Source of the DNA: Roseibium hamelinense
Lineage (GTDB): Bacteria; Pseudomonadota; Alphaproteobacteria; Rhizobiales; Stappiaceae
Assembly (NCBI RefSeq): GCF_007830545.1
Contig: NZ_VLLF01000001.1
Span: 124,001-188,000, forward strand
DNA: 64,000 nt
Direction: 5' to 3'
The translations under genes and the position numbers were made by a program. Positions within the stretch are counted from its first letter, which is position 1, and each line of letters begins with the position of its first letter. Shown here piece by piece: positions 27,202-36,328 of this stretch. The notes below the pieces were generated by a model. That model was not told the origin of the DNA and made no database searches. It worked only from the letters and a program-made list of their open reading frames with translations.

Positions 27202-27753
27202 TCAAATATAGGCTTTCAGCACGAAGAACTGCCGTTCCTCGTCCAGCGTCATGAATTCAAACTGCAACGGAGCGCTTGCGCGCCTGGCGATCTCCAGCAA
27301 ACCGATTGTCCCGCCTTCGCTTTGTTCCTCCGGCTCTTCCCGGAGCTTTTGTTTATAGTGCTGCCGCAGCTCCGGTTCATCCATGCTGACGATTTCGTTA
27401 AGCCGGGCCTCGAGTTTTGGGGCTTCCGACTGCTTGACAGTGTTGCCGCAGATTACGAAAAACCGGGTGTCTTCTATGCCTACCGCGATCACGCCTGCCG
27501 ACTGCCGGTCGCGTTTATCGTCCGTGTGCCACTCTTTTTCGTCGGAATAGCGGATCACGTTCTGCACCTGCTCAACAAATACGGAGAACACCCGCCGGAC
27601 GGTTTTGCTCTCGGTGTTCTTGATTTCGAGCTGTTGCTTGACCGTGCCACCAAGGGAAAACAGGAGTGCTTCGGACAGATATCCAGAATAGGCAAACAGG
27701 GTGTTGCGCTTTTGCAGCTCGTTCCGGAATGTCAAAATGTCTTGTGCAAGCAT
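27202..27753 (-). CDS. siaB: SiaB-family protein kinase (DUF6272)
   Basis: A 183-residue protein of the SiaB family, which phosphorylates SiaC in P. aeruginosa. It resembles a reduced GHKL ATPase: FVEQVQNVIRYSDEKE (near residue 65) corresponds to the N-box, and GGTIGLLEIARRA (near 145) to a glycine-rich nucleotide loop. It lies 13 bases after siaA and 12 before siaC, in a tight operon. Confidence 0.85.
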   Translation of the reverse strand: MLAQDILTFRNELQKRNTLFAYSGYLSEALLFSLGGTVKQQLEIKNTESKTVRRVFSVFVEQVQNVIRYSDEKEWHTDDKRDRQSAGVIAVGIEDTRFFVICGNTVKQSEAPKLEARLNEIVSMDEPELRQHYKQKLREEPEEQSEGGTIGLLEIARRASAPLQFEFMTLDEERQFFVLKAYI

Positions 27754-27766
27754 GGATTCACTTTCG

Positions 27767-29347
27767 TCAGGCGGCGTTTTGGGCGCGCGAAGTGTCGGTG
27801 AGAGGCGTTACTGCCAGCACGGTGTAATCGTCGCGCGGGGGTTCGCTGCCGCGGAAGGCATGCAGTTGCCGGTCCAGGTCTTCAAGCTGACCCGTCAGGT
27901 CGATATTGGAAGTGGTCGCCAGGACATTGGCAAACCGTTTGCGCCCGAACGTTCTTTTCGGAGCCCCTCCAACATGATCTGTGGTGCCGTCCGTTGTCAG
28001 GTAATAGCTCTCGCCCGGCTGAACGGCGCGCGTTGTGACTTTGAACGCGTCCGGCTTGCGCAAGCTGCGGTAGGCGAGGCGATGCCGGTCAGCGGAAATA
28101 CGCTCCACTCCTTCGTCTGTCTTGACCAGCAGCGGAATGCCGGCCCCGGCATAGCAAATAGTGGCGTCATTCTCGTCAAAGATCATAAGGGCGGCTTCAA
28201 AGCCATCGTCAGTGGCCGTCGGGTCGTTCGGGTCGGCCGGCATGTCTTGTTTGAGCCGCTTGCGGACGCTGTCGTCCAAGGCCAGCAAAATTGTCTCGGG
28301 ATCGTCACTCTGCTCTTCTTCCAAAAGCTGTTCCAGGGCCGCAGCGACGACGACGGTGATCAAGGCGCCTGGCACGCCGTGACCGGTGCAATCCGCGATG
28401 AACAGGAAAAGCTTTCCATTGCGGCGCGAGGTCCAGACAAAATCACCGCTCACTACCTGTAAAGGTTCCCAAAGGACAGCTATGTCGCCGACGCTTTGCC
28501 GCGCTTCCTTGAGGTCTGGAAGAATGCCTTCCTGAATTTTGCGTGCGTAATTGATGCTTTCCAATATCTGCTCATTGGCGTCGGCAAGGGCCGCTTCGCG
28601 GCGGGTCACCCGTGCCAGGGCAGTGTTAAGCTGTTCCATCGTCGTGTTGATTTTCCGGGCCATCGGGCGAAAAATGATGATCACCTCCAGCGCGATCACG
28701 ATCAGCGTGGCAATCCACATGAACATGCTGAAGCGTGACAGCGAGGCGATCGAAACTTCGCCCTTCTTTTGCAGCTCGTAGACCAGTTTGTTGAGTTTTT
28801 GCGGCAGCGTCAGATACGCAAGCTGGACCAGATCCTCGATCTTCTTTTCAGACAGTTCACTGCCAGATGAGATCCCGTCGGCAAGACGGACATACTCACG
28901 GACGAGCTCATCGAGAGATGGCACCCCGCCGTAAAAGGCCCTGTCTATGCTCTCGTCCATATCACGCGCGACGAGCGGATCCGGCGCCCCGGACCGACAC
29001 GACAATCCCTCTTCGATCGAAGACTGAAGCCTGTCCACTTTGCCGTTCAAAAGCGCGACATGGGCTCGCAGCAAAAGATCGGCACAGCCCTTGATCACGT
29101 CCCGGCTTTGCGCGTTCAGAACAGTTTCAAAACGGAGCATGTCCTGCGAGACCATGGCGATGCGCTGGCTGAGCATGCGTTGCCGTCCGGCAACGTTCAC
29201 CTCAACGCCGATCCGGTTCTGCTCCTGAATCAGAAGGGAAGTGGAATACCAGATCCCGGACGCAAGCAGGCCCAGGATCAAGAGACCCAGGCTGTACGCG
29301 ATTGTCGGCAAATTCCGCGCATCGGTTATCCATGACGCAAGCTTCAT
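27767..29347 (-). CDS. siaA: SiaA-like membrane PP2C/SpoIIE phosphatase with PilJ-type sensor
   Basis: A 526-residue receptor phosphatase. Membrane helix 1 lies near residues 15-37. A periplasmic helical domain contains EVNVAGRQRMLSQRIAMVSQ, typical of the type IV pili methyl-accepting (PilJ N-terminal) sensor family. Helix 2 lies near residues 204-224, then comes a coiled linker and a SpoIIE/PP2C domain with ARKIQEGILPDL, SGDFVW and DCTGHGVPGALITVVV near 315. In P. aeruginosa SiaA dephosphorylates SiaC, releasing it to activate SiaD. I see no clear HAMP domain. It is the first gene of the operon. Confidence 0.88.
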   Translation of the reverse strand: MKLASWITDARNLPTIAYSLGLLILGLLASGIWYSTSLLIQEQNRIGVEVNVAGRQRMLSQRIAMVSQDMLRFETVLNAQSRDVIKGCADLLLRAHVALLNGKVDRLQSSIEEGLSCRSGAPDPLVARDMDESIDRAFYGGVPSLDELVREYVRLADGISSGSELSEKKIEDLVQLAYLTLPQKLNKLVYELQKKGEVSIASLSRFSMFMWIATLIVIALEVIIIFRPMARKINTTMEQLNTALARVTRREAALADANEQILESINYARKIQEGILPDLKEARQSVGDIAVLWEPLQVVSGDFVWTSRRNGKLFLFIADCTGHGVPGALITVVVAAALEQLLEEEQSDDPETILLALDDSVRKRLKQDMPADPNDPTATDDGFEAALMIFDENDATICYAGAGIPLLVKTDEGVERISADRHRLAYRSLRKPDAFKVTTRAVQPGESYYLTTDGTTDHVGGAPKRTFGRKRFANVLATTSNIDLTGQLEDLDRQLHAFRGSEPPRDDYTVLAVTPLTDTSRAQNAA

Positions 29348-29637
29348 GCAGTCTCCCTGACCTAACGGGAGCCTATCGGCGAAACTGTAAATAAAAGGTA
29401 CGTTTTGAAAATTATTATCTTGATGGAACAGTGTTTCAGGGTATCGCGCTCATTGGTTTACGGCCGACGAGCCTGCCGGTCCATTTTTGAACGCTAAAGC
29501 CGGAATTCTTATTTGTCGGCGATCTTCATACGTTGCGTCAGATGGCTTTGCTCGTAAAAGTAAGTTCAGTAAATATTTTATAATTCATGGCATCGGAATT
29601 GTGTTTTGGAGTTTTCTATTTTTGAGAGCTTGGGTTT

Positions 29638-30330
29638 ATGCGCTTACTTGCTGCCTTTATTGTGTTTGCCGGGGTGGTTGTTCCGGCTTCGGCAGATGAT
29701 CACGAGTGCCCCGGTCAGCTCGCCACCGTTGCCGAAACCGCATTGAACCGTATTTTGCTGGCTCATGTCAGGCCGCTCTATGCTCAACTAGGTTGTGACC
29801 TTGACGTGGTTGAATATCCTGGCCGCCGGGGGGTTCTGGCGTTTAATGCAGGCAAGGTTGACGGCGAACTCTATCGGTTGCCGGTGATTGAAAGCAGCTA
29901 TCAGACAGCATTTGTGCGCTCTTCCGTTCCCATTGTGCAATTCCACCAGGCAGTCTGGACCCGGGAAGGTCGCGGGGCGCTGGACCGTTCGAGCCGCATC
30001 GGTTTTGTGATCGGCCGGAAATGGCATGAAAATTACGCGGAGGCGCACGCAGATACCTTCAGTTTCGTGCGGTACGTTGACGGACCCAACATGTGGTCCC
30101 ACTTCGTTTCAGGAAAAATTGATGCGGTGCTGGCGATCGATACCACCATCACCGCACTCAAGCGCCGAGATGTGCTGCCAGATGACGTTATGCCAATCCG
30201 TGTTATCGGCGAAAACGCCTTGTTTCACTATCTGCATGCAGACTATGCACCTTTCATGGGTGCCCTGGATGCAGCGCTTGAAAAAGCAGAGGCGCTGCGG
30301 CCACCTGTGAACGAAAGAGCCGGCAACTAA
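29638..30330 (+). CDS. Orphan periplasmic solute-binding-like protein
   Basis: A 230-residue protein with signal peptide (MRLLAAFIVFAGVVVPASA|DD) and a fold resembling family 3 extracellular solute-binding proteins. YPGRRGVLAFNAGKVDGELYRLP and GKIDAVLAIDTTITAL are typical segments. No permease or ATPase genes adjoin it. It is divergent from siaA with a 290-base AT-rich gap, so a sensory partner role is possible but unproven. The ribosome binding site is weak. Confidence 0.7.
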   Translation: MRLLAAFIVFAGVVVPASADDHECPGQLATVAETALNRILLAHVRPLYAQLGCDLDVVEYPGRRGVLAFNAGKVDGELYRLPVIESSYQTAFVRSSVPIVQFHQAVWTREGRGALDRSSRIGFVIGRKWHENYAEAHADTFSFVRYVDGPNMWSHFVSGKIDAVLAIDTTITALKRRDVLPDDVMPIRVIGENALFHYLHADYAPFMGALDAALEKAEALRPPVNERAGN

Positions 30331-30515
30331 AAAAGCTCAGCAGGGCGTCGGTTGTCGTTTTTGAGAGTGCGCTGCGTCGGTATGGCCCTTGGTTGTTTTG
30401 CGCAAGCATGCTAGTCCCACGGCCTAACGACGCAGGGTCTTGCGCCTGCAATCCGTGACCGCCCGCCGCTGCCAAAGCCGGGGCGACCCATCAACACCGT
30501 GAAAAGGATGGTGCC

Positions 30516-31829
30516 ATGTCCCTGACCGATGCCGAAACTGGCCAGACAACACATTCGGACTTTTTTACCCGCGGTCTTGCAGAGGCAGATCCCGAACTGT
30601 TCGGCGCCGTTCAAAAGGAACTTGGCCGCCAGCAGCATGAAATCGAACTGATTGCGTCTGAAAACATCGTCTCCCGTGCTGTTCTGGAAGCGCAGGGATC
30701 GGTGCTGACCAACAAATATGCGGAAGGGTACCCGGGCAAGCGTTATTACGGTGGCTGTGAGTTTGTCGATATTGCAGAAGAGCTGGCAATCGATCGTGCA
30801 AAAAAACTGTTCGGCTGTGAATTCGCGAATGTTCAGCCAAGCTCGGGCAGCCAGGCAAATCAGGCCGTTTTCCTCGCGCTGATCAAGCCGGGTGACACGA
30901 TCCTCGGCATGAGCCTGGATGCAGGCGGGCATCTGACCCACGGCGCCAAGCCAAACCTGTCCGGCAAATGGTTCAACGCGGTTCAATACGGTCTCGACAC
31001 CGATACCGGCCTGATCGACTATGACGCGCTGGCCGCACTTGCCCGCGAGCACAAGCCTCAGCTGATCATTGCCGGCGGATCCGCTTATTCGCGCCAAATC
31101 GACTTTGCCAAGTTTCGCGAAGTGGCCGATGAGGTCGGTGCATACCTGATGGTCGATATGGCGCATTTTTCCGGTCTCGTAGCAGCCGGTGAACACCCGA
31201 GCCCGTTCCCGCATGCGGACGTTGCAACCACAACGACCCACAAGACCCTGCGCGGCCCGCGCGGTGGTTTGGTGCTGACCAACAAGGAAGACGTTGCCAA
31301 GAAGATCAATTCGGCTGTTTTCCCGGGGCTTCAGGGCGGGCCGCTCATGCATGTGGTTGCTGCAAAGGCCGTTGCCTTCGGTGAAGCGCTCGACCCGAGC
31401 TTCAAGTCCTACATCAAGTCCGTCCGCCAAAATGCACAGGTTCTTGCAGAAACGCTGCGTTCCGGCGGAGTTGAAATCGTCTCTGGTGGCACAGACACAC
31501 ACCTGATGCTCGTTGACCTGCGCCCGAAAGAGCTGACGGGCCGCGACACGGAAAAGGCGCTCGGCCGGGCCAACATCACCTGCAACAAGAACGGTGTTCC
31601 GAACGATCCACAAAAGCCGATGGTCACGTCCGGCATCCGTCTTGGCACGCCGGCAGCAACAACACGCGGCTTCGGTGTGGCTGAGTTTCGCGAAGTCGGG
31701 CTCTTGATCAGCGAAGTGCTTGACGGGCTCAAGGCCGGCAATCCGGAAGAGGGCAATGCCGATGTTGAAGCGGCTGTGAAGACCAAGGTGATTGCGCTGA
31801 CGGACCGGTTCCCGATATACCCGGCATAA
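30516..31829 (+). CDS. glyA: Serine hydroxymethyltransferase
   Basis: A PLP enzyme interconverting serine and glycine with tetrahydrofolate as one-carbon carrier. The 437-residue protein has [20 protein letters not shown] near residue 45, the PLP lysine in [13 protein letters not shown] near residue 243, and [14 protein letters not shown] near 370. GAAAAGGATG lies upstream of the ATG. It begins the glyA-nrdR-ribD run typical of Hyphomicrobiales. Confidence 0.96.
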   Translation: MSLTDAETGQTTHSDFFTRGLAEADPELFGAVQKELGRQQHEIELIASENIVSRAVLEAQGSVLTNKYAEGYPGKRYYGGCEFVDIAEELAIDRAKKLFGCEFANVQPSSGSQANQAVFLALIKPGDTILGMSLDAGGHLTHGAKPNLSGKWFNAVQYGLDTDTGLIDYDALAALAREHKPQLIIAGGSAYSRQIDFAKFREVADEVGAYLMVDMAHFSGLVAAGEHPSPFPHADVATTTTHKTLRGPRGGLVLTNKEDVAKKINSAVFPGLQGGPLMHVVAAKAVAFGEALDPSFKSYIKSVRQNAQVLAETLRSGGVEIVSGGTDTHLMLVDLRPKELTGRDTEKALGRANITCNKNGVPNDPQKPMVTSGIRLGTPAATTRGFGVAEFREVGLLISEVLDGLKAGNPEEGNADVEAAVKTKVIALTDRFPIYPA

Positions 31830-31865
31830 GGCTCATGACGAGCCGCTGATTTGCTGGAGATGTAA

Positions 31866-32342
31866 ATGCGCTGTCCTTATTGCGGTGGGGAAGATACCCA
31901 GGTCAAGGATTCCCGCCCCACCGAGGACAACACCACCATTCGCCGGCGCCGGGTGTGTTCCACCTGCGCCGGCCGTTTTACGACCTTTGAGCGTGTTCAG
32001 TTGCGCGAGTTGATGGTGGTCAAGAGATCCGGCCGACGGGTCCCGTTCGACCGCGAAAAACTGATGCGCTCGGTTCAAATCGCTGTCCGGAAGCGTCCCG
32101 TTGAGCCTGAACGGATCGATCGGATGGTCAGCGGCATTGTCCGTCAGCTTGAAAGCTCGGGCGAGAGCGACATTCCTGCAGAAATGATCGGAAACCACGT
32201 TATGGAAGGCCTGAAGGGCATTGACGATGTGGCCTATGTCCGGTTTGCCTCCGTTTATAAAAACTTCCGGGAAGCCAAGGACTTCGAGGCGCTGCTGGAT
32301 GAATTGAGCGGCCCGGAGGAACAGCCGGTGCAAGACCTTTAG
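31866..32342 (+). CDS. nrdR: Transcriptional repressor NrdR
   Basis: NrdR senses ATP/dATP and represses ribonucleotide reductase genes. The 158-residue protein opens with the zinc ribbon (MRCPYCGG ... [15 protein letters not shown]) and continues with the ATP-cone domain ([20 protein letters not shown]). GGAG lies upstream of the ATG. It is 36 bases after glyA and shortly before ribD, as in related genomes. Confidence 0.95.
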   Translation: MRCPYCGGEDTQVKDSRPTEDNTTIRRRRVCSTCAGRFTTFERVQLRELMVVKRSGRRVPFDREKLMRSVQIAVRKRPVEPERIDRMVSGIVRQLESSGESDIPAEMIGNHVMEGLKGIDDVAYVRFASVYKNFREAKDFEALLDELSGPEEQPVQDL

Positions 32343-32383
32343 ACCCATTCCGTTGATTTCTGTCCTTTTGCATATTTCTTGCC

Positions 32384-33520
32384 ATGACCTTTGATGCCAC
32401 CACCGAACTTCGATACATGGCCGCAGCAGAGCGGCTTGCCCGCCGCGGCCTTGGAAAGGTCTGGCCCAACCCGCCGGTTGCGTGTCTGATCGTCCGCAAA
32501 AACGAGGCGGGCCAGCCGGTCATCGCCGGACGGGGTGTCACGTCGCCGCCGGGCAGCGCAAACGGATCCCATGCGGAGGTCAATGCGTTGCGTGCCGCCG
32601 GTGATCAGGCGATGGGAGCAACGTGTTTTGTCACTCTGGAGCCCTGTTCGCATTACGGACGCACGCCGCCCTGTTCCCTTGCCTTGATCAACGCCGGCGT
32701 CGAACGGGTTGTCATTGGAATGCGCGATCCGAACCCGCGTGTTTCCGGGCGGGGCGTTCAGATGCTGCAAGATGCTGGTATCGATGTGGCCGTCGGCGTG
32801 CATCAGGCGGCCTGCGAGGCGCTTTACCACGGATTTACGTCGCGCATCACCATGCAAAAGCCGCATGTTTTTTTGAAGCTTGCTGTCTCCAGGGACGGGT
32901 ACATCGGCAAAAAGGGCGCCGGACAGGTCAAGATTTCAAGCGATCTTTCCATGCGTCATGTCCACGGCTTCCGGGCGACCCATGATGCAATTCTGATTGG
33001 TATTGGCACGGCACTTGCCGATGATCCGCAGCTGACCTGCCGCCTTCCCGGCATGGCCAAACGGTCTCCTGTGAGGGTGGTCCTGGACCGAGAAGCCCGC
33101 TTGCCGCTTAATTCGAAACTGGCCCGCACGAGCCCGGAGGTGCCTGTTTGGCTCATTTGCGGCAATGATGCGGACCCTGACCGTGTCCAGGCGTTGAGCG
33201 CTTGCGGGGTGCTCGTGATCCGGGTTCCGGCAAACAACGGCCATATCGAGATCGAGACGGCCTTGCGGGCGCTCGCAACCCGTGGAATTACACGGGTCAT
33301 GGTCGAGGGCGGGGCACGTGTCGCACGCGCTTTCCTGGAGGCTGGGGCTGTCGACGACCTATGCGTTGTCACCGGCAATATCGAGTTGGGGGAAGGCAGC
33401 GTTCCAGCGCTTGCCGGCATGGAACTTGACGCTGTGCTGTCAGATCCCACATTCGCACGGATCGACGCGGGCTGCCTAGGCGATGACCGCTACCTGTATC
33501 TCAGACGGCGTGGAGATTAA
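32384..33520 (+). CDS. ribD: Bifunctional pyrimidine deaminase/reductase RibD
   Basis: RibD carries out the second and third steps of riboflavin synthesis. The N-terminal deaminase has the zinc motif GSHAEVNAL near residue 63 and LEPCSHYGRTPPC near 86. The C-terminal reductase (from about 160) has HVFLKLAVSRDGYIG, MRHVHGFRATHDAILIG and VEGGARVARAFLEAG. The 378-residue length is normal. The ribE start lies two bases after the stop. Confidence 0.95.
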   Translation: MTFDATTELRYMAAAERLARRGLGKVWPNPPVACLIVRKNEAGQPVIAGRGVTSPPGSANGSHAEVNALRAAGDQAMGATCFVTLEPCSHYGRTPPCSLALINAGVERVVIGMRDPNPRVSGRGVQMLQDAGIDVAVGVHQAACEALYHGFTSRITMQKPHVFLKLAVSRDGYIGKKGAGQVKISSDLSMRHVHGFRATHDAILIGIGTALADDPQLTCRLPGMAKRSPVRVVLDREARLPLNSKLARTSPEVPVWLICGNDADPDRVQALSACGVLVIRVPANNGHIEIETALRALATRGITRVMVEGGARVARAFLEAGAVDDLCVVTGNIELGEGSVPALAGMELDAVLSDPTFARIDAGCLGDDRYLYLRRRGD

Positions 33521-33522
33521 TC

Positions 33523-34134
33523 TTGTTCACTGGCATTGTAACCGATCTCGGCGAGATCCAGAGTGTCGAAAAAATCCCGGCCGGCCTGAAAACCCGCATT
33601 GGAACGACTTACGACCCGGACACGATCGATATCGGCGCGTCGATCGCCTGCGGCGGCCCGTGTCATACCGTTGTTGCCAAGGGCAAGGGGGACAACCGTA
33701 ACTGGTTCGAGGTGGAATCGGGTGCAGAGACGCTCGCGCTGACGACAGTTGGCCGCTGGGCACCTGGCATGAAGATCAATCTCGAACGGTCACTTTCAAT
33801 GGGAGCCGAGCTGGGTGGTCATCTGGTCCTTGGCCATGTTGACGGCTTGGCGACCATCACCAAACGCGAAGACCATCCCGACAGTGTCTATTTCCAGTTT
33901 GAGGCACCTGCCGAACTGGCACGTTTCATTGCCAAAAAAGGCTCGGTTGCCCTAGATGGCACATCGCTGACGGTGAATGAGGCCGACGGGAACCTGTTTT
34001 CCGTTTTTCTGATCCCGCACACATTGGATGTGACCACATGGTCGGAGCGTAATGTCGGCGACAAGGTGAATCTTGAAGTGGACATGATGGCCAGATATGC
34101 CGCGCGGCTTGCGGAATTTGCAAAGCAGGCGTAA
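33523..34134 (+). CDS. ribE: Riboflavin synthase alpha subunit
   Basis: The enzyme dismutates two molecules of 6,7-dimethyl-8-ribityllumazine to riboflavin. The 203-residue protein starts MFTGIVTDLGEI and has the two lumazine-binding repeats, the second with KGSVALDGTSLTVNEAD. The start codon is TTG (33523), preceded by GGAGATTAATC and two bases after the ribD stop. Confidence 0.94.
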   Translation: MFTGIVTDLGEIQSVEKIPAGLKTRIGTTYDPDTIDIGASIACGGPCHTVVAKGKGDNRNWFEVESGAETLALTTVGRWAPGMKINLERSLSMGAELGGHLVLGHVDGLATITKREDHPDSVYFQFEAPAELARFIAKKGSVALDGTSLTVNEADGNLFSVFLIPHTLDVTTWSERNVGDKVNLEVDMMARYAARLAEFAKQA

Positions 34135-34172
34135 GGCAGAGCCTCCGGATTTACCAGAATAAGTGATTGTGC

Positions 34173-34195
34173 CCCGCGCAGGCCTGCTGTGCGGG
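34173..34195 (+). promoter_or_regulatory. Strong hairpin between ribE and ribH
   Basis: CCCGCGCAG (34173-34181) and CTGTGCGGG (34187-34195) form a 9-bp stem with one G-T wobble and a 5-base loop. No T-run follows, so it is not a classic terminator. The 119-base gap otherwise shows no FMN-riboswitch consensus. Confidence 0.4.
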
Positions 34196-34253
34196 AATCA
34201 GGCTAGACAAATCGCGGTGGGCATGGTTCCTCTCGCGGCCTTAAGGAAGTTGA

Positions 34254-34712
34254 TTGGATCCCATGACAGCTGCACCAAAACTTTTGATCATTGAAGCCCG
34301 TTTTTACGCCGATCTTGCCGATGCATTGGCGGAAGGTGCGATTCAGACGATCGAAGCCGCCGGCGCGAGCTATGAGCGGATTTCGGTTCCAGGCGTCTTG
34401 GAGATTCCGGCAGCGCTGTCCATGGCCCTGACAGCCATGGAAGGTGATGGCACATTTTACGACGGGTTTGTTCTGCTTGGCTGTGTCATCCGGGGCGAAA
34501 CATCCCATTACGATATTGTTGCGAACGAGTCCGCGCGTGCGGTCATGGATCTTGCGATTGATGCCGACCTGGCCGTCGGAAACGGTATCCTGACAGTTGA
34601 AAACGAAGAGCAGGCTTGGGCCCGCGCCCGGGTGAGCGAGAAGAACAAGGGCGGCGGAGCAGCACAAGCTGCGCTGGAGATGATCCAGCTGCGCGAACGC
34701 CTGGGAGTATGA
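34254..34712 (+). CDS. ribH: 6,7-dimethyl-8-ribityllumazine synthase
   Basis: RibH condenses the pyrimidine and butanone-phosphate precursors of riboflavin. The 152-residue protein has the phosphate loop and catalytic histidine in [17 protein letters not shown]. Two starts are possible: a TTG at 34254, six bases after AAGGA, and an ATG at 34263, fifteen bases after it. Spacing favours the TTG; homologues start close to MAAPKLLI-like sequence, favouring the ATG. Confidence 0.92.
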   Translation: MDPMTAAPKLLIIEARFYADLADALAEGAIQTIEAAGASYERISVPGVLEIPAALSMALTAMEGDGTFYDGFVLLGCVIRGETSHYDIVANESARAVMDLAIDADLAVGNGILTVENEEQAWARARVSEKNKGGGAAQAALEMIQLRERLGV

Positions 34713-34718
34713 CCTGAC

Positions 34719-35234
34719 ATGACCGAAAAGGTCGAAAAATCACAACCGAGATCCGTTAAGCCTGCGAACAAGCGCGGCGTGGCCCGCCTTGCGGCCGTTC
34801 AGGCGCTGTATCAGATGGATGTCGGTGAAGTGCCGATGACAAACGTCATCAGCGAGTTCACCGCCTTCCGGCTGGGCAAGGAACTCGACGGCGAGCAATA
34901 TCGCGAAGCTGACGAGCAGTGGTTCAAATCCATCGTCTCCGGCGTTGTATCGGACCAAAAGCTGATCGATCCGTTCATCCACAAGGCGCTGGTTGAAGAC
35001 TGGCCGCTTAAGCGGATCGACAGTTTGCTGCGCGCCATTCTGCGCTGCGGATCCTTTGAGCTTTTGCGCCGTAAGGATGTTCCGCCGAAAGTGATCATCA
35101 CCGAATATATCGATGTTGCCAAAGCCTTCTTTGAAGGTGATGAGCCTGGTCTTGTAAACGGGGTGCTGGACCGTCTTGCCCACGATCTGCGCGAGGCAGA
35201 CCTGGGCAATGCAAAGGCAGACGGCGGAGCCTGA
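34719..35234 (+). CDS. nusB: Transcription antitermination factor NusB
   Basis: NusB with NusE binds boxA RNA in rRNA antitermination complexes. The 171-residue all-helical protein contains [19 protein letters not shown] near the N-terminus and [20 protein letters not shown] with VNGVLDRLA at the C-terminal end, both family signatures. It lies seven bases after ribH, the usual ribH-nusB-thiL order. Confidence 0.95.
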   Translation: MTEKVEKSQPRSVKPANKRGVARLAAVQALYQMDVGEVPMTNVISEFTAFRLGKELDGEQYREADEQWFKSIVSGVVSDQKLIDPFIHKALVEDWPLKRIDSLLRAILRCGSFELLRRKDVPPKVIITEYIDVAKAFFEGDEPGLVNGVLDRLAHDLREADLGNAKADGGA

Positions 35235-35235
35235 T

Positions 35236-36234
35236 ATGGCCGTGGAGCGGCCAGGAGAGTTCGAGCTCATCAAGACCTATTTTGCACCGCTTGCGCATCA
35301 TCCGGGCAGTGCAGGTTTGACAGATGATGCTGCCGTGCTGGAACCCAGCCCCGGGATGGACCTGGTTCTGACCAAGGACATTCTCGCAGCAGACGTACAC
35401 TTTTTCGCTGAAGACCCACCCGAGGCGATCGCGGCCAAGGCGCTTCGGGTCAATCTGTCTGACCTTGCCGCCAAGGGCGCCGCCGCGCGCGGTTATCTTC
35501 TTGGCATTGCCCTTCATCGCGATTGGACGGCGGAATGGATGCAGCGGTTTTGCTGCGGGCTCAGCGCGGATCAAGCCGCGTTTGATCTGGTGCTTTATGG
35601 GGGTGACACGATCCGGTCGGGCAATGGCCTTCAGGTCTCCATAACGGCGATTGGAGAGGTGCCCACAAACCGTGCTGTGCGCCGGTCGGGTGCGTCAAAC
35701 GGCGATGCGCTGTTTGTGTCCGGCACGATCGGGGATGCGGCAGCTGGCCTCAAGGTTCGGTTGGACAAGGGATTTTCGTCGCGGGGGGGCTTCTCATCCG
35801 CGCAGGCAGATCATGTTCTGAACCGGTATCTTCTGCCGCAGCCGCGCACACGTTTGGCACCTGTTGTTGCCGAATACGCCTCGGCGTCCATGGATGTATC
35901 GGATGGCCTGCTTGCTGATGCAGGGCATCTCTCGGCAGCCTCAAATGTCGATATTGAGATTAGACTGGATCAGGTTCCGCTTTCGCCTGCCATGCATCAG
36001 CTGCGCAAAGCAGACTTTGCCGCCTTTCTCGGCTGCCTGAACGGCGGCGACGACTATGAGATCCTTGCAGCCGTTCCCGCTGAAAAAGCCGACGCGTTCC
36101 GGCTCGCAGCCGAGGCCGCGCAGTGTCCGGTCAGCCGGATTGGCAAAGTGCGCGAAGGGTCTGGCCAAGTGGTCTTGCTCGACGACGGTGTTCCAGTTGA
36201 TGCGACAGGGCCGAAGGGATTTCTGCATTTTTGA
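35236..36234 (+). CDS. thiL: Thiamine-monophosphate kinase
   Basis: ThiL makes thiamine diphosphate from the monophosphate. The 332-residue protein has GEFELIKTYFAPL at the N-terminus, LTDDAAVL and the metal-binding ADVHFF, NLSDLAAKGA, and LYGGDTIRS motifs, then SMDVSDGLLADAGH and GGDDYEIL near residue 272. The ATG at 35236 is one base after the nusB stop; an in-frame upstream start would lie within nusB. Confidence 0.93.
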   Translation: MAVERPGEFELIKTYFAPLAHHPGSAGLTDDAAVLEPSPGMDLVLTKDILAADVHFFAEDPPEAIAAKALRVNLSDLAAKGAAARGYLLGIALHRDWTAEWMQRFCCGLSADQAAFDLVLYGGDTIRSGNGLQVSITAIGEVPTNRAVRRSGASNGDALFVSGTIGDAAAGLKVRLDKGFSSRGGFSSAQADHVLNRYLLPQPRTRLAPVVAEYASASMDVSDGLLADAGHLSAASNVDIEIRLDQVPLSPAMHQLRKADFAAFLGCLNGGDDYEILAAVPAEKADAFRLAAEAAQCPVSRIGKVREGSGQVVLLDDGVPVDATGPKGFLHF

Positions 36235-36328
36235 GGCCTCAAGCGCCTCTCCCTGGTAATTTGGGGCTGCCGTGAGCCGCGCTGTGGTGTAGTCAAGGGG
36301 CCGTCCTAAGCCTGCCTTGAGTCTTTGA

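Noticed and set aside
30411..31613. 400-codon open frame antisense to glyA
   Set aside because: Serine hydroxymethyltransferase is unmistakable on the plus strand; the overlap is a mirror of its codon use.
34135..34253. FMN riboswitch before ribH
   Set aside because: The conserved FMN aptamer sequence blocks are absent; only a simple hairpin is present.
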